Notes: a model not told the origin generated them from the sequence alone. Counted from the first letter of the stretch, positions 1 to 6,046 are shown. The stretch: DNA of 6,046 nucleotides from Verrucomicrobiota bacterium (GCA_028872685.1 JAPKEI010000179.1:1-6046), one strand, 5' to 3'. A program made the numbers and translations.

Positions 1-33
1 GAACCGCAGGAACTTCTGCCGGAAGTTCTATAA
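1..33 (+). CDS. C-terminal tail of an upstream dcw gene (possibly ftsW), partial
   Basis: Frame 1 is open from the window edge and ends at a TAA at 31-33, encoding the last ten residues EPQELLPEVL. The stop shares its final A with the ATG of murG (TAATG), the usual sign of two translationally coupled operon genes. In many dcw clusters ftsW directly precedes murG, so the tail could be FtsW, but ten residues cannot identify a family. The frame used by murG is also open to the window edge, without a start codon before its ATG. That the gene exists is plausible; its identity is a guess from gene order. Confidence 0.4.
   Translation, partial: EPQELLPEVL
10..28 (+). promoter_or_regulatory. Short perfect hairpin over the murG ribosome-binding site
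   Basis: GAACTTC (10-16) and GAAGTTC (22-28) form a perfect 7-bp stem with a five-base TGCCG loop. The only Shine-Dalgarno-like bases for murG, GGAAG (21-25), lie in the loop and the 3' arm. If the mRNA folds, the site would be hidden until ribosomes finishing the upstream gene open it. The inverted repeat is seen directly; a regulatory role is inference, and the repeat may be chance within the coding tail of the upstream gene. Confidence 0.3.
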
Positions 34-1070
34 TGTCTGCTCACGTGGCCATAGCGTGTGGCGGTACTGGTGGCCATTTTTTCCCCGGCGTGGCGGTGGC
101 ACGCGAGTTGCAGCAATCCGGCGCACGAGTGACGCTTGTGGTTTCGGAAAAAGCAGTGGATCAGCAAGCCATGGCTACCGTGCCGGATCTTCCGCATTGG
201 CGCGTGCCAGCCGTAGGGTTTACCATGCGCCATCCCCTTCGTTTTTTGCTGGGTTTGCGCGCTGCGATGAAATGTGTGCGTCGGCATTTTGAAAGTGATC
301 CCCCCCAAGCGGTGTTGGCAATGGGCGGATTTACAGCCGCCGCGCCGATTTGGACCGGGCGTCGCATGGGCGCGGCAACTTTCTTGCATGAGTCCAATGC
401 CATTCCCGGCCGCGCCAATCGTTTGCTGGCGCGAAGTGCGGATGAAATTTTTGTGGGTTTCGAGGCAGCGACCCAATACTTCCGTGGTTGCGCAACCGTG
501 ACCGGTACGCCGGTGCGGGCGGCGTTTCGAAAACAATCTTCAACCAATAATGAACCGTTGCTGCTAGTCACCGGCGGCAGCCAAGGCGCGCGGGCCATCA
601 ACCGTTTGGTGGTTGATGCAAAGTTGACCGACTTGCCCATCCTCCATATTTGCGGTGAGCATGATCTGGATGAAGTGAAAACTGCCTACGCCAAGTGCTC
701 CGCCCAAGCTGAAATACATGCCTTTTATGGTGATATGTCGTCGGCACTGGCTCGGGCTTCGCTGGTGATTAGTCGGGCGGGAGCATCGTCCTTGGCGGAG
801 TTGGCGGCGGCGCGGGTTCCGGCTATTTTAATTCCACTGCCCAATGCAGTGGATGATCATCAACGTGCAAATGCCCGCGCGGCGGGGCAGAGCGGGGGTG
901 CGATTGTTCTGGAGCAAGATGAAATCCACCCCGCCGATTTTTCCAAACTGGTTCGCGGGTTGATGGATGACCCGGTGCGCCTCAAAAAAATGGCCAAAGC
1001 GATTAGAGCACTTGATGCACCCGACTCTGCGCGACACATCGCAGGGCGCATTCTCGAGCGCTTGGGATAA
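33..1070 (+). CDS. murG: MurG, UDP-GlcNAc:lipid I N-acetylglucosaminyltransferase
   Basis: This GT-B fold glycosyltransferase adds GlcNAc from UDP-GlcNAc to lipid I, giving lipid II at the cytoplasmic face of the inner membrane. The 345 residues compare with about 355 in E. coli. The N-terminal acceptor-binding domain carries the glycine loop GGTGGHFFPG (10-19), AMGGF (96-100) and HESNAIPGRANR (119-130; most MurG proteins have HEQN here). The link GTPVR is at 158-162. The C-terminal donor domain has the second glycine loop GGSQGARAIN (181-190) and the UDP-GlcNAc-binding stretch from ISRAG (246-250) through SLAELAAA (253-260, Glu256 the likely uracil/ribose contact region) to DDHQRANA (274-281). 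The ATG overlaps the upstream stop (TAATG), and GGAAG at 21-25 stands 7 bases before it, so this start is secure. No transmembrane segment is present, as expected for a peripheral membrane enzyme. Identification is firm. Confidence 0.97.
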   Translation: MSAHVAIACGGTGGHFFPGVAVARELQQSGARVTLVVSEKAVDQQAMATVPDLPHWRVPAVGFTMRHPLRFLLGLRAAMKCVRRHFESDPPQAVLAMGGFTAAAPIWTGRRMGAATFLHESNAIPGRANRLLARSADEIFVGFEAATQYFRGCATVTGTPVRAAFRKQSSTNNEPLLLVTGGSQGARAINRLVVDAKLTDLPILHICGEHDLDEVKTAYAKCSAQAEIHAFYGDMSSALARASLVISRAGASSLAELAAARVPAILIPLPNAVDDHQRANARAAGQSGGAIVLEQDEIHPADFSKLVRGLMDDPVRLKKMAKAIRALDAPDSARHIAGRILERLG

Positions 1071-1129
1071 TGTGCCGTAGACAAACCCGCTCGTACCCAT
1101 TAAACCAACCGACGGATGAAACGACTTGA
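1070..1129 (+). other. Possible 19-codon coupling ORF bridging murG and murC
   Basis: An ATG at 1070-1072 overlaps the murG stop in the pattern TAATG. It opens a 19-codon frame (MCRRQTRSYPLNQPTDETT) that ends at TGA 1127-1129, 14 bases past the murC start. It spans the whole murG-murC gap, and murC itself has no Shine-Dalgarno sequence. Ribosomes ending murG could reinitiate here and then slip back to the murC ATG. The frame is visible in the sequence. A function is inference; no family is recognised, and an open frame of this length is easily produced by chance. Confidence 0.15.
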
Positions 1130-2564
1130 CCGCAAAGAGATGGCGCAATGGCTGACGGGGGCCCAGCAGGCTGCTCCGGTCTATCTGGTGGGTATCGGCG
1201 GTTGCGGCATGAGCGGGTTGGCGCATTTATTGCTCGATGCGGGCTTTGCCGTGTACGGATCGGATCTGCGTGAAAATCCCGGGGTTTGTCAGTTGCGCGA
1301 ACGCGGTGCGGAAGTTTTTATCGGGCACGCGCCGGAACAGCTGCGAACCGCTCGGCCTGACCTTGTGGTTTATAGCTCGGCCATTCGCACAGACAACCCG
1401 GAACTCACCGTGGCTGAGCAACAGGGCCTTCCCATGGTGCGTCGGGCAGTGTTGCTCGCGGCGTTGACGCACCAGCGACGTAGTATTTGCATCGCGGGCA
1501 TGCACGGCAAAACCACCACCACCGCGCTGCTGGCGCATGCATTGGAGGCGCTCGGTACGGAGCCGGGTTTTGCCGTGGGCGCGTTGGCACCGCAACTGGG
1601 CCGTCACGCACGAGGCGGCGCGGAGGGCTCTTTTTTTGTGGTGGAAACTGATGAGAGTGACGGCACTCTGCGTGAGTTTCAGCCGCACCAATCCATTGTG
1701 CTCAACATCGACGAAGAGCATCTGGATTTTTACGCCAACTTTGAAGCAGTGTGCGATGAATTCGGTACCTTCGCGGCGCAAACGAGCGACACTGTATTTT
1801 TTTGTGCGGACGACCTCAGGCTGGCAGAGTTATATCGTACGCAATCGGCGGCGATTACCTTTGGCTTTGATTCCACGGCCGATTACCGCGCTGAAATTCA
1901 GCCGAATCACAGATTCCTTGTATGGAATGGCGACGCGCATTTGGGCGAGTTTAACATTCGTTTGTATGGCGAAAAGAACATTTCCAACGCATTGGCGGCG
2001 ATTGCGTTTTTGCATCACAACGGATTCGCAGCAGAGAAAATTTGCGAAGCGGTGGCTGGCTTTCGAGGCGTTGAACGGCGGCAACAGGAAATATTTTGCG
2101 ATGATCGCTTCCGCGTTTTTGATGATTACGGGCATCATCCGCGGGAAATTACATCTACACTGCGGGCGATCAAGGAACAATGTGGCGGGCGTTTGGTAGT
2201 GGCATTTCAGCCACACCGCTATTCACGCACGCAACATCTGCTCAGTCAATTTGCGGAGAGCTTTGGCGATGCAGATTTGTTGTGGGTTACCGAAGTGTAT
2301 GCCGCGAGCGAGACGCCGATTGCGGATGTAAACGGCCGACGACTTGCGGCGGCAATTAGCAATCAAGGCCAACCGGCGCTTTACGTGGAATCACTGGAAG
2401 TGCTGCGCAAAAAAGTATGTGCGGCACTGCAGCCCGGCGATGTGGTGGTGTTCCTCGGTGCGGGAGACATTACCCGTGTGGCGCATGAAGTGGCGGGCGA
2501 TCTAAAATTATTTAAACATGAAGGGGCAAACACATCCCGAAGCGTTGCGTGCTCAGCTGAGTGA
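1116..2564 (+). CDS. murC: MurC, UDP-N-acetylmuramate--L-alanine ligase
   Basis: This is the first Mur ligase: an ATP-dependent cytoplasmic enzyme that joins L-Ala to UDP-MurNAc. Its 482 residues match the family (491 in E. coli). Domain 1 has the UDP-binding GIGGCGMSG (26-34). The central ATPase domain has the P-loop GMHGKTTTT (128-136), ETDESDGT (177-184) and NIDEEHLDFY (198-207) with Mg/carbamyl-Lys region residues, and GEKNISNALAA (285-295). The C-terminal domain has FDDYGHHPREI (335-345), HRYSRT (367-372) and GAGDI (448-452). An in-frame TAA at 1101 limits the start to ATG 1116 or ATG 1140. The first is preferred, although neither has a good ribosome site. The last 18 or so residues (LFKHEGANTSRSVACSAE) extend past the usual MurC end and overlap murB by 47 bases. 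Function is secure; the exact start is slightly less so. Confidence 0.97.
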   Translation: MKRLDRKEMAQWLTGAQQAAPVYLVGIGGCGMSGLAHLLLDAGFAVYGSDLRENPGVCQLRERGAEVFIGHAPEQLRTARPDLVVYSSAIRTDNPELTVAEQQGLPMVRRAVLLAALTHQRRSICIAGMHGKTTTTALLAHALEALGTEPGFAVGALAPQLGRHARGGAEGSFFVVETDESDGTLREFQPHQSIVLNIDEEHLDFYANFEAVCDEFGTFAAQTSDTVFFCADDLRLAELYRTQSAAITFGFDSTADYRAEIQPNHRFLVWNGDAHLGEFNIRLYGEKNISNALAAIAFLHHNGFAAEKICEAVAGFRGVERRQQEIFCDDRFRVFDDYGHHPREITSTLRAIKEQCGGRLVVAFQPHRYSRTQHLLSQFAESFGDADLLWVTEVYAASETPIADVNGRRLAAAISNQGQPALYVESLEVLRKKVCAALQPGDVVVFLGAGDITRVAHEVAGDLKLFKHEGANTSRSVACSAE

Positions 2565-3429
2565 AGCTTCGCGCGTGGCGGAAAATGAACCGCTGGCCAA
2601 ACGCACCACCCTTGGTGTGGCTGGGCCGGCAGAGATTTTTATTGAGCCTTCCAGCGAAACGGACCTTGCGCAGGCACTGCGCTATTGCACGGCTAACAGA
2701 TTGCCGGTGTTCGTGCTGGGACGTGGTTCGAATTTGCTGATTCGCGATGGCGGCATTCGCGGGGTGGTGGTCAGTTTGCAGCATGAATTTTTTTCGGGCA
2801 TTGAAGTGCGCGGTGATGAATTGTGTTGCGGTGCGGGCGCGCGGCTCAGGCATGTTGCCAATGCCGCGCGCAATGCGGGTCTCGCGGGGCTTGAATTTCT
2901 TGAGGGCATTCCCGGCTGCGTGGGGGGCGCACTGCGGATGAATGCCGGCGCGATGGGCGCGATGACATTCGAGGTGGTGGAGCACGTGCGTTTCATGGAC
3001 CGCGACGGTCAAGTGGAAGAGCAACCGGCGGCGGAGATGGCGGCGGAGTACCGGAGCTGTCCGGTTTTGCGCGAGAATATCGCCCTCAGCGCGGTTCTGT
3101 GTGGGCAGCCCGACGAGCCGGATGCGGTGCGCGCGCGGATGGAGGCTTTTCGCAAACGCCGCACTTCCAGTCAACCATACTATCGCAGCGCGGGTTGCAT
3201 GTTCAAAAACCCCGCTGAAAAACCGGCGGGTCAACTCGTGGACGAGTGCGGGCTAAAAGGGCATAGCGTGGGCGGCGCAAGCGTGTCTGAACTGCATGGC
3301 AATTTCATTATTAACGACGGTCACGCCACCGCCACAGACGTGATCACCCTCATTGAGCTGGTTCGTGAGCGGGTGCGCGAAAAAAAGGGCATTAATCTGC
3401 AAACCGAAGTGCAAATTGTCGGCGAATAA
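2518..3429 (+). CDS. murB: MurB, UDP-N-acetylenolpyruvoylglucosamine reductase
   Basis: This FAD enzyme uses NADPH to reduce UDP-GlcNAc-enolpyruvate to UDP-MurNAc, the substrate of MurC just upstream. Visible in 303 residues are the FAD-binding GRGSNLLI (68-75), the glycine-rich GIPGCVGGALRMNAGAMG (130-147), the catalytic Tyr-Arg pair (178-179), SAGCMFKNP (224-232) and the C-terminal TEVQIVGE with Glu297. The YxxxGCxF arrangement without the extra type I loop fits a type II MurB. The usual Ser of the AGS proton-donor motif is Cys227 here. The ATG at 2518 lies inside murC in another frame (47-base overlap) and has no Shine-Dalgarno sequence. It is still favoured because its N-terminal helix followed by ENEPLAKRTT matches the family layout. 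A GTG at 2575, just after the murC stop, is the alternative and would give 284 residues. Translation is probably coupled to murC. Confidence 0.96.
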   Translation: MKGQTHPEALRAQLSEASRVAENEPLAKRTTLGVAGPAEIFIEPSSETDLAQALRYCTANRLPVFVLGRGSNLLIRDGGIRGVVVSLQHEFFSGIEVRGDELCCGAGARLRHVANAARNAGLAGLEFLEGIPGCVGGALRMNAGAMGAMTFEVVEHVRFMDRDGQVEEQPAAEMAAEYRSCPVLRENIALSAVLCGQPDEPDAVRARMEAFRKRRTSSQPYYRSAGCMFKNPAEKPAGQLVDECGLKGHSVGGASVSELHGNFIINDGHATATDVITLIELVRERVREKKGINLQTEVQIVGE

Positions 3430-3453
3430 TCCCTCGCGGTCGCGTCTTTTGCA

Positions 3454-3481
3454 TTGTTTCAAAACCGTTTTTTTGTATACT
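3454..3481 (+). promoter_or_regulatory. Possible sigma70-like promoter before ddl
   Basis: In the murB-ddl gap, TTGTTT (3454-3459) and TATACT (3476-3481) are separated by 16 bases. TATACT matches the -10 consensus at five of six positions, while the -35 is poor (3/6). A start of transcription near 3488 would give an almost leaderless ddl message. This is the longest and most AT-rich gap in the window, which makes an internal promoter conceivable, but the match is weak and the assignment is tentative. Confidence 0.2.
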
Positions 3482-3487
3482 TACGCC

Positions 3488-3494
3488 AAGGAGG
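3488..3494 (+). promoter_or_regulatory. Strong Shine-Dalgarno sequence at the ddl start
   Basis: AAGGAGG at 3488-3494 (AAGGAGGT if the next base is counted) is a near-perfect match to the anti-SD end of 16S rRNA and the strongest ribosome site in the window. It lies just before the conserved first strand of Ddl. The nearest in-frame start codon is TTG at 3496, only one base after the motif; the next is ATG 3523, 28 bases away. Confidence 0.6.
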
Positions 3495-3495
3495 T

Positions 3496-4404
3496 TTGGC
3501 AAATCAGTTCCACATCACCGTCATGGCCGGAGGGCAGGGCGCGGAACGGGAGATTTCATTGCAATCGGGCTTGGCCGTGCAAAAGGCATTGCGTGCGTCG
3601 GGCCATTGCGTGACAGAAATCGACCCGTTGGAAAAGGGCTGGAAGCTTCCTTCCAACACGGAGGTAGTATTCTTGGCATTACATGGCGAATACGGTGAAG
3701 ACGGCCAGGTGCAATCCTGGCTGGAAACTTTGGGCGTGCCCTACACCGGCACCGGTCCGGAAGGCAGTCGCGTGGCGTTTGACAAAGAACTTACCAAGCA
3801 AGTTTTCGAGCAAAACGTAATTCCAACTCCGCGCTGGATAATGTTGGCGAACACAAGAGCGTTACCGCCAACGGATCTTGGCGAAGGTTGGGTGCTTAAG
3901 CCACCACGGCAAGGGTCCAGCGTGGGCTTGCAGATTGTGGATGCGCCGGATCAGTGGCACGAGGCATTGGCCATTGCGGGCGACTATGGCGGGCCGGTGT
4001 TGTGCGAAGAACTCATTCGCGGTCGGGAAATTACCGTGGGCATTCTCGATAAGGTTGCCTTGCCCATCGTTGAAGTGCGTCCCAAGGACGGCCCGTACGA
4101 TTACCACAACAAATACACCGTCGGTGCGACGGACTATTTTTGCCCGGCCGATTTACCGGCGGATACGGCCAAACGCATTTCGGAAATCAGCCTCCAATCC
4201 TTTGAGGCCGTGGGCGCGTCGGAATTTGGCCGGGTCGATCTCATGCTCGATGAGACACTCAATCCGTACGTGCTCGAAGTGAACACACTGCCCGGCCTCA
4301 CAGAGACCAGTCTCCTGCCCAAAGCTGCCGCTGCTGCGGGTCTGGATTTCCCTGCGTTGTGCGGGCGGATGGTGGATTTGGCGGTGCAAGACCATGTGGG
4401 GTAA
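3496..4404 (+). CDS. ddl: Ddl, D-alanine--D-alanine ligase
   Basis: This ATP-grasp enzyme joins two D-Ala molecules to make the dipeptide that MurF adds to the muropeptide. Numbered from the TTG at 3496 the protein has 302 residues (E. coli DdlB 306). It shows GGQGAERE (12-19), HGEYGEDG (63-70), the ATP-binding Lys135 and the GSSVG loop (140-144), and the omega-loop YDYHNKY (201-207). The Mg ligands are Asp238 in GRVDLML and Glu251 and Asn253 in LEVNTLPG. Tyr in the omega loop suggests D-Ala-D-Ala rather than D-Ala-D-lactate synthesis. The start is uncertain. TTG 3496 gives MANQFHITVMAGG, a typical Ddl beginning, but sits one base after a strong SD. TTG 3454 has no SD and adds 14 unusual residues. 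ATG 3523 would delete the first beta strand. The gene shares frame with murB, whose TAA (3427-3429) blocks further extension. It overlaps ftsQ by 11 bases. Confidence 0.95.
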   Translation: MANQFHITVMAGGQGAEREISLQSGLAVQKALRASGHCVTEIDPLEKGWKLPSNTEVVFLALHGEYGEDGQVQSWLETLGVPYTGTGPEGSRVAFDKELTKQVFEQNVIPTPRWIMLANTRALPPTDLGEGWVLKPPRQGSSVGLQIVDAPDQWHEALAIAGDYGGPVLCEELIRGREITVGILDKVALPIVEVRPKDGPYDYHNKYTVGATDYFCPADLPADTAKRISEISLQSFEAVGASEFGRVDLMLDETLNPYVLEVNTLPGLTETSLLPKAAAAAGLDFPALCGRMVDLAVQDHVG

Positions 4405-5299
4405 AAAACGCAATCGCCGGCAAAGCCGGTATCGGCTACTGGAAGTGGATCTTCCCGTGGGCAAGGTTCGCCGCCAACGCATGAAAGCGATCGTGCGTTG
4501 GGCAGGAGGCTTACTCGGGCTGGCGGCCTTATTCTTCGGTGTGTGGCATGGCGGAGCGTGGGTCATGCGCTTGGGTTTTTACGAAAACGAGATTTTCACA
4601 GTCAAAACAATTGATGTGCGTGTACGAGGCATCATTCAGCCTGCCCAGTTGCAAAAAATGGCCGGCGTACATACCGGGGAGAATTTGTTTCGTGTGGATT
4701 TGCTGCGCGTGAAACGCGATCTCGAGCTGACGCCGCTCATCGAATCCGCCGCTGTGGAGAGGGTGTTGCCCGACACACTGCGCCTGCGCATCGTTGAACG
4801 GCGCCCCATTGCGCAGGTTGTGGGTTTTCGGCAACAACCCGACGGGCAACTGGTGCGGCAAGTGTACTGGCTCGACGCACGCGGCGTGGTGATCCCGCCA
4901 ATCGACCCGCGTCTCACCGTCCAAAAGAACCAACCCAAATGGCTGCCGCTAATCGTGGGCATCCCGACCGCCAAACTTCTACCCGGTCGCACGGTGGATT
5001 CGCCTGCCGTGCGTTCAGCGTTGCAGCTTGTCAGCCGCTACGACCTCTCACCCATGGCCGGCCTTGCGCATTTGCGGCAGATCGATGTGAGTGGTCGCGA
5101 AACGCTGGGGGTAATCACTTGGCAAGGCGCGCGCGTGACACTCGGCCTTAACGGCTTGAACGCGCAGATCCAGCGTTGGCGGCAAATCCATGATCTCGGT
5201 CGACAACATCATCGCATTGTGGCCACCGTCGATTTGTCCATAAAAAACAATCTCCCCGTGCGCTGGATGCATCCGTCATCACGTCCCGCGGGAGGGTAA
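4394..5299 (+). CDS. ftsQ: FtsQ/DivIB family cell division protein
   Basis: FtsQ is a bitopic inner-membrane protein that links early and late divisome parts (with FtsB and FtsL) and helps control septal peptidoglycan synthesis. The 301 residues (276 in E. coli) show the expected layout. A short, very basic cytoplasmic head (MWGKKRNRRQSRYR) leads to one membrane segment at about 33-57, which fits inside-positive topology. A POTRA domain follows at about 68-138, from FTVKTIDVRV through ENLFRV and VLPDTLRLRIVERRPIA. The periplasmic beta domain (WLDARGVVIPP, 149-159, onward) ends in the DLSIKNNLPVRW strand (270-281). The ATG lies in the end of ddl (11-base overlap, different frame) without a clear Shine-Dalgarno sequence, so it is probably coupled to ddl. 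ATG 4481 would remove the basic head and is less likely. FtsQ sequences are poorly conserved, so the call rests on architecture and on its place between ddl and ftsA. Confidence 0.93.
   Translation: MWGKKRNRRQSRYRLLEVDLPVGKVRRQRMKAIVRWAGGLLGLAALFFGVWHGGAWVMRLGFYENEIFTVKTIDVRVRGIIQPAQLQKMAGVHTGENLFRVDLLRVKRDLELTPLIESAAVERVLPDTLRLRIVERRPIAQVVGFRQQPDGQLVRQVYWLDARGVVIPPIDPRLTVQKNQPKWLPLIVGIPTAKLLPGRTVDSPAVRSALQLVSRYDLSPMAGLAHLRQIDVSGRETLGVITWQGARVTLGLNGLNAQIQRWRQIHDLGRQHHRIVATVDLSIKNNLPVRWMHPSSRPAGG
5290..5296 (+). promoter_or_regulatory. Shine-Dalgarno sequence of ftsA
   Basis: GGGAGGG at 5290-5296, within the last codons of ftsQ, leaves 7-8 bases before the ftsA ATG at 5304. Motif and spacing are ideal, and they fix the ftsA start. 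FtsA is the only gene in the window with both a strong SD and a well-placed ATG. Confidence 0.75.
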
Positions 5300-5303
5300 A
5301 GAC

Positions 5304-6046
5304 ATGTTTGGTCGTTCAGAAATAATCGTGGGTTTGGAAATCGGCACCGCTAAGGTATGTGCCGTGGTGGGTGAAGTTGATGTTGATGGCGCGGTGCAGA
5401 TCATCGGCGTGGGCACTGAGCCGACCCGGGGTGCGGTGCGCAAGGGTGAGATTGTGAATATGGATCTCGCCGAGGAAGCCATTCGCGCCGCACTTGCCAC
5501 CGCTGAGGAAAGTGCGGATGTGGAGCTTCGCAGCGTTTATTTATCGGTCACAGGCAGCCATATTGAGGGCAATAATTATCACGGTGTACACCCGATCGCC
5601 TCGGTGGATCGTGAAATCGAAGAGGAAGATATTGAGGCGGTGGCACGCAAGGCACGGCCTCAATTGACTGATGGGCGCGAAATGCTGCACGCCCTGCGAC
5701 AGGGTTATCGCGTGGACGGACAGGCTGGCGTGGACAATCCGCTGGGCCGATTTGCCTCGCGGTTGGAGGTGGATGTTCACGTGCTGAGCGGCCAAATCAC
5801 ACGCCTGCAAAATCCCGTGTGCGCTGTAAAGGGTTTGGGGCTGCATGTGGAGGATATTGCCTTTGCCGGCCGAGCTTCCGCCCGCGCCGCTCTTTCGCCG
5901 GAGCAATGTGAATTGGGCGCGTTGCTCATCGACCTCGGCGCGGGTACGACAGAATACGTTGTTTATCATAACCGTTCATTGCGCCACAGTCGTGTGATTG
6001 CCGTTGGTGGCGAACACGTATCCAATGACATTTCCGTAGGACTTAA
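5304..6046 (+). CDS. ftsA: FtsA, actin-like cell division protein (3' end outside window)
   Basis: FtsA is an actin-like ATPase that anchors FtsZ filaments to the membrane and recruits later division proteins. The first 247 residues are present (E. coli FtsA has 420) and the frame is open to the window end, so the rest, including subdomain 2B and the C-terminal amphipathic membrane helix, is not visible. The phosphate-1 loop is GLEIGTAKV (10-18), followed by RGAVRKGEIVNMD (42-54). The 1C subdomain that replaces actin 1B spans about 85-165 (SVTGSHIEG to HVLSGQITRLQNP). The phosphate-2 motif is LLIDLGAGTTEY (207-218), and VIAVGGEHVSNDI (231-243) follows. The start is set by an ideal SD, four bases after ftsQ. 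The ftsQ-ftsA order predicts ftsZ next. FtsA rather than MreB or DnaK is clear from the LEIGTAK loop and the 1C region. Confidence 0.96.
   Translation, partial: MFGRSEIIVGLEIGTAKVCAVVGEVDVDGAVQIIGVGTEPTRGAVRKGEIVNMDLAEEAIRAALATAEESADVELRSVYLSVTGSHIEGNNYHGVHPIASVDREIEEEDIEAVARKARPQLTDGREMLHALRQGYRVDGQAGVDNPLGRFASRLEVDVHVLSGQITRLQNPVCAVKGLGLHVEDIAFAGRASARAALSPEQCELGALLIDLGAGTTEYVVYHNRSLRHSRVIAVGGEHVSNDISVGL

Noticed and set aside
29..34. Perfect TATAAT box just before murG
   Set aside because: It is made by the upstream stop codon plus the murG ATG (TATAATG), no -35 element lies at a suitable distance, and transcription would begin inside murG.
300..306. Run of seven C in murG (also seven-base T and A runs at 1631-1637, 1797-1803 and 983-989)
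   Set aside because: The reading frames stay intact with family motifs on both sides, so there is no sign of frameshift or programmed slippage.
161..640. Long antisense open frame across murG, and similar ones across the other genes
   Set aside because: These are shadows of GC-rich coding genes; their translations show no family motifs, are rich in Arg, Ala and Pro, and lie opposite firmly identified genes.
3435..3450. CGCG-GT-CGCG followed by TCTTTT after murB, like an intrinsic terminator
   Set aside because: The stem is only 3-4 pairs with a two- to four-base loop, too weak to terminate, and the T run is interrupted.
3641..3650. Ten-base palindrome GGAAGCTTCC in ddl
   Set aside because: Lies within normal codons of Ddl with no second copy seen; likely chance.
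4417..4429. CCGGC-AAA-GCCGG inverted repeat early in ftsQ
   Set aside because: A five-pair stem inside GC-rich coding sequence (Arg/Gln-rich basic head) is expected by chance; it is not placed over the start codon.
1..6046. Search for a novel system, mobile element, CRISPR or RNA gene
   Set aside because: All but a few short gaps is occupied by conserved dcw genes in canonical order; no tandem repeats, terminal inverted repeats, tRNA-like folds or unfamiliar proteins were seen.

Overview
The window is a tightly packed, single-strand block of a bacterial dcw (division and cell wall) cluster. All genes lie on the + strand in the order (end of an upstream gene, possibly ftsW) - murG - murC - murB - ddl - ftsQ - ftsA (cut by the window end). 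No RNA gene, mobile element, CRISPR array or long repeat was seen, and there is no gene-free stretch over 300 bases. The largest gaps are about 45 bases (murG-murC) and about 66 bases (murB-ddl).

Organism: the DNA is moderately GC-rich by eye. The order murG-murC-murB-ddl-ftsQ-ftsA with a cytosolic-membrane FtsQ shows a peptidoglycan-making, FtsZ-dividing bacterium. Details such as an HESN motif (not HEQN) in MurG, an SAGC-type MurB, a short basic-headed FtsQ ending in a 'DLSIKNNLPVRW' strand, and a DLGAGTTEY phosphate-2 motif in FtsA are reminiscent of Verrucomicrobiota (PVC superphylum). This is an inference from memory of these families and not a database result.

How the genes work together: MurC and MurB act early in the cytoplasm (MurB reduces UDP-GlcNAc-enolpyruvate to UDP-MurNAc, MurC adds L-Ala). 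Ddl makes the D-Ala-D-Ala dipeptide that MurF (not in the window) attaches. MurG converts lipid I to lipid II at the inner membrane face. FtsQ and FtsA belong to the divisome that directs lipid II use to the septum, with FtsA tethering FtsZ (ftsZ is expected just downstream).

Expression layout: the junctions suggest translational coupling. There is a TAATG overlap at the start of murG, a 47-base murC/murB overlap, an 11-base ddl/ftsQ overlap, and a 4-base ftsQ-ftsA gap. Clear Shine-Dalgarno sequences occur only before ddl and ftsA, with a weaker one before murG. The most unusual spots are the ddl start region (very strong SD but no well-placed AUG), a 19-codon open frame bridging murG and murC, a hairpin over the murG ribosome site, and a Cys in place of the usual Ser proton donor in MurB. 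No undescribed biological system was found; this is a core housekeeping region.
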